From Prinsepia uniflora (Eukaryota; Streptophyta; Magnoliopsida; Rosales; Rosaceae), in contig CM064873.1 in the NCBI GenBank assembly GCA_032719365.1, positions 11,318,501 through 11,382,500 of the forward strand: a DNA stretch of 64,000 bases, read 5' to 3'. Below are positions 60,464 to 64,000 of this stretch, piece by piece. A model generated the notes under the pieces. The model searched no databases and was not told where the DNA came from. It saw only the letters and a program-made list of their open reading frames with translations. A program made the position numbers and the translations under genes. Each line of letters begins with the position of its first letter. Positions within the stretch are counted from its first letter, which is position 1.

Positions 60464-63400
60464 GAATTTCGTTTCCGAAATTCCAACTACTCGTATTCCA
60501 CAACTACCTCGTGGAGAACAAATGGCCACACAACACGTGTACACTTGTACACCCACTAGCCAACACAGAACTCGTCTGCACTCAGACGTCACATCACAGA
60601 TGCACGTCGTACTGACTACACTCGACTACCTCGAATGAAATTGATTACCAGAAATTGGCAATGTCACCGTTAAGCTGACTCCTTCAGCTTGACAGCCCCA
60701 CATACTCACTAATGTGCCCTGATCTTCGCTCTCATAGAGAGTCACCAAAATTCTCTAGTCAGTCCAAGCCGACACCACAAGCCATACTGTCACCACCAAG
60801 CTTTACCACCCTAGTAAAGCGCCAATCCACAACAAATCAGTGATAACACACCATACTACAACGTCCGTCAATGTAGCATATGATCATCAACATGATCTCC
60901 CCTCGCAGGGCAAACTCAATCCTGCGACAAATACCTACAGTAGTTACCACAATTGTCACCCCCTCAGCGATCCCAGATGCTGGTAAGGTCACGACAAGGT
61001 AACATCTCGCCGCAAAGCAACTTGCGGTCACACCAACCACCAACTCACTCATCCTGAGTATACGCATACCGTCATCACACTCAATCAGACGGTGCATCTG
61101 GAACACGTTGAACACAAGCCTAGCAGTAATCACACAACTCAACACTAGAGTTATACTTGCCAACCTTGGCTAAGAGCACCTGCTCAAACAATCACTGTAA
61201 TCGTCAGAATCACTCTGCCCAGTGCATCGTGTTCAATGTCCAGTTCACGTTCACATCCACAACCAATGGTATTGGAACTAAGCCAAAACACCAACACGTT
61301 TATCGACACAACACTGGTACATCCCACGTACCGTCACTAGGTATCAAGTACCCTCGTCCATACGATACCGTACATCGTACACCAAGCAAGATCCTACAGC
61401 TGGACCCTAGTACTCGACCCATAGACCAATATGGTCGATCCCAAACCAGGTAAGGCAAAAGTAAAAAGCCTGAGGGTTTTGCTAACATCGACAATCCTTG
61501 TCCTATGCTACCCAACACACCTCGCCAAATGACAACACTCAAAATGACACATCAACGTGTCCACAGGGAAAAACACCGAGTTCTCCCGGGATTCACATCA
61601 ACCCCGGCCACCACAAGTCTGCAAAAATATCGTACCCCAAACCACGTATAAGGTACGTACATCTATCCCTTGACCAGACTACAACCACCTAGGTCATAGC
61701 CAAACACGTTCCAATAATGGAGTCCATTTGCCCAAACCAGCAAGAGAAAAATCGAAACTCCACCAATCAGCTAGTTTCAATACCAAATCCGAATCCGCAA
61801 TTTCGTAAGAAATCCCGAATCCAAATCCATACATAACAGTTTTTAATTCATATCCAAATCCGAATCCGAAATCATTATTCCGTAAGCTAGCATTTGGAAT
61901 AATCATTCCGCACCCAAATCTGGTAGTCCACTTTCAAGTTCCTGAATCGAATCCTGAATCGTCACCCAGAAATTCGATTCCAAAACCCGAAATCTGGTTC
62001 ACGTCCACTCGGACTCACCAAAACCGAACCTATCGGTTACCAGTTCAAGAGAGTAACACATTACATCTGATGGACTTCATAAGGAAGCCAATCCCATCCG
62101 TCACAACTCTAAGGCTGAACAAATTCAACCCCGTCTGAACCCTACTCGCTCGAGTAACATACCATAAGGGGCTCCACTTCGAAAAGAAGTTTCAGTCCCG
62201 TCATTTATGACTCACATACCGACGTAAGAGTGATAAACTCTCACCCAATCTGGATCATCGAAATCATGACCCAGATCCATTACGACGTCAGTCGACCGTG
62301 AACATCACGATTCTAGATCGTCACAATGCCCAAAGTCCACGACATCACTAACCCGATCCTCCTAGGATCCACACAGTCAACAACTAGGAACCACAGGGTC
62401 TTACACCCTTACTGATTACCTCGTATCTATCCTTGCCATCCCACCTAGGGAAAACCAAGGATGATCCAAAACAATGACACCAATATTCATCCTACGTGGA
62501 TGCAAACAAAACTCACTGCACTCCCCACGCCAGGTAACCCAACATTGTCTGCCACCCAGCAGAAAATAAGAAATCACCCCTGATGACTTCAGAATACCTA
62601 ATCCCCATGCGGAAAACCCGCAATCCTCTTCAAACACAACCTCTCATGATTCCGTAGGTCCAACCATGTTGGAACCATCGGACTCGGACACCAACCACGT
62701 GTCCCTTTTGGACTGGTTACTGACACATACCCAACTCGACGTAGTCACAACCCGACTCGTGACCCATCGTCAGCACCACACCGGCACCCACACCAGTACA
62801 CATACAACAGTATCAGCATGAGCACACCGTGTGCAAAACTGACAACCCTGGATCTCCGCTCATAACAAGCGACGACCCCGTACCTCTGCTCGAATAGGAG
62901 AAACTCTGCCTCCTTCGCCCCTAACAACTCTGGGTACAGTCACCCTGACAACTCATGTGGGAAAAAGAAACGTCCCCTGACGTCCCCCCGATTCTCAACA
63001 ACCACTCTCGGTATGAGTGCCTGCCACAGACTTGTGCAGACCCAACCACCAGACATCACTATCGAGACTCCACATCCAATGGAATCAAGTACTCGTACGA
63101 CTACCCTGTATCCCCACTCTGGGATTCCTTCGACAAGTACCAACCCCGACTGTGGATTGCAGTTCCACCACTAAAGCTGACATGACTAGACCTGACACAA
63201 TCGTCACTCGGTCTCGACTTCGAAAAGTCATTAAGAGTCAAACCACCCGCCAGCACACATTTCCGAACCAAACATTCCACCTTAGGTTCCGCGATTACTA
63301 CCTAGGGTCCCTCAAAACCCGACAGCTCCTGAGACTTAAGATATTACCATGACTCATCTCGAGTCCTAACCGAATTCTTGACTCATTCAACCACGCCATC

Positions 63401-63796
63401 CCTGGCATACCCGGTCACCCAGCAAATTACCGCTGGTGAACCACATCAATACCACATTCCAAACCTAGGAATACCCCCAACACACTCTAGACGTTGGGAA
63501 CTCACATTTCGCACAAGGAATTACTGAGAATAATCTCATCCTGGGTCCAACCTACCCAATTGTGCTACCTTCCAAGCCTCTGGATCCAGCAAATCCTAGG
63601 ACCCACAAGAATACCGATTCGACAATTAGTAAGCCGTAGCTACACAAATTAATATCTGACCCACAAACCAAGGTCAATTACATTCCGAGATTCATCACAA
63701 GGTCTCAAATACCCCAATATACCCATCTCACTACCAGGTCGCGCACTAGGCTCACGTTCCGGAGGTATGGCATGGCAACAGCATCAGCAACCTAGT

Positions 63797-63808
63797 GCTC
63801 TGATACCA
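63797..63808 (-). promoter_or_regulatory. Primer binding site of element G
   Basis: TGGTATCAGAGC in element sense, three bases from the LTR edge at 63812. Confidence 0.92.
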
Positions 63809-63811
63809 ATT

Positions 63812-64000
63812 TGACAGGACCCGTCCCAACTGGACGTCAAAAACCGTACCCGGTCCTGCTCCCGTCTGACAAGTCAACAGAAAGTCCGAAACTACCCTTC
63901 AATACCTGCCAGACAAGGGAATTTTTGCGCCTGTGCCCGTACATACCTCCACCTCTAGAATAGCCTCGATCAACGCGCCACGACCTGAAGGGTTAACAAA
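63812..64000 (-). repeat. Element G 5' LTR, first 189 bp in the window
   Basis: Identical by eye to 57154-57342. The window ends inside this LTR. Confidence 0.93.

Larger units (their letters stand above)
60448..63811 (-). other. Element G internal domain, non-coding
   Basis: 3.4 kb related to the internal domain of A (same word arrays: CCAAATCCGAATCCG at about 61785-62000 and CAC/CAG words at about 62770-62830). No gag or pol. Ends at the leader 63731-63772 that pairs with U5. Confidence 0.85.
57154..64000 (-). mobile_element. Non-coding LTR retrotransposon G (LARD-like), right LTR cut by window edge
   Basis: Inserted in the 3' LTR of F. Left flanking bases are ATTGA; the right copy is outside the window. 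3' LTR 57154-60447, internal domain 60448-63811, primer site 63797-63808, 5' LTR from 63812. The first 189 bp of the two LTRs are identical by eye, so this is the youngest insertion visible. No gag or pol. Confidence 0.92.

Overview
The window is plant nuclear DNA, probably from a woody dicot. The genes have short GT-AG introns, the retrotransposons are of plant type, and no bacterial signals are seen. The long non-coding LTR elements and the gene content would suit a rosid such as a Rosaceae tree, but that is inference and no species can be named. About three quarters of the sequence is nested LTR retrotransposons; the genes sit in an island at about 29.6-38 kb.

Layout. 1-2391: the 3' half of a decayed Ty1/copia element (RT, RNase H, right LTR). 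2427-24552: a solo LTR (unit C) split by two complete non-coding LTR elements, A (3876-13508, minus) and B (14233-23747, plus). Each of the three has a perfect 5-bp target duplication. 24558-29610: AT-rich intergenic DNA with a small inverted-repeat element and a LINE remnant. 29611-31929: an intact ten-exon MECR gene (mitochondrial enoyl-ACP/CoA reductase). 32206-33581: the 3' half of a HAD-superfamily hydrolase gene, tail-to-tail with MECR, its 5' end lost where a MITE-like insertion begins. 35475-37938: an intact six-exon group-B MAP kinase (MPK13-like), minus strand. 38777-41411: MITE-like repeats and two or three exons of a GOLD-domain gene. 41412-44625: solo LTR D. 46754-64000: a second nest, LTR starts I and H, a small aberrant insertion E (47264-48167), element F (48441 onward) and element G (57154 onward), the last two running past the right edge.

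Elements A, B, F and G have the signals for mobilisation (TG...CA LTRs of 2.8-3.3 kb, initiator-Met-tRNA primer site, polypurine tract) but no gag or pol. They therefore look like LARD-type non-autonomous elements copied by a partner encoded elsewhere. The only coding trace is a short FEDEI-like tail before the polypurine tract, suggesting descent from a Ty3/gypsy element.

The most interesting signal is that these non-coding elements share a structural plan although much of their sequence differs: (1) a U5 segment complementary to a leader segment just after the primer site, with paired changes between families; (2) a roughly 1-kb intron-like LTR segment bounded by inverted GTGAGTGGAC / GTCCACTCAC boxes; (3) inside it a tandem array of short stem-loop units whose sequence differs by family; (4) near-identical inverted U3 and U5 termini of about 16 bp. 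Together these suggest a parasitic RNA selected for fold and splice signals, not for protein.
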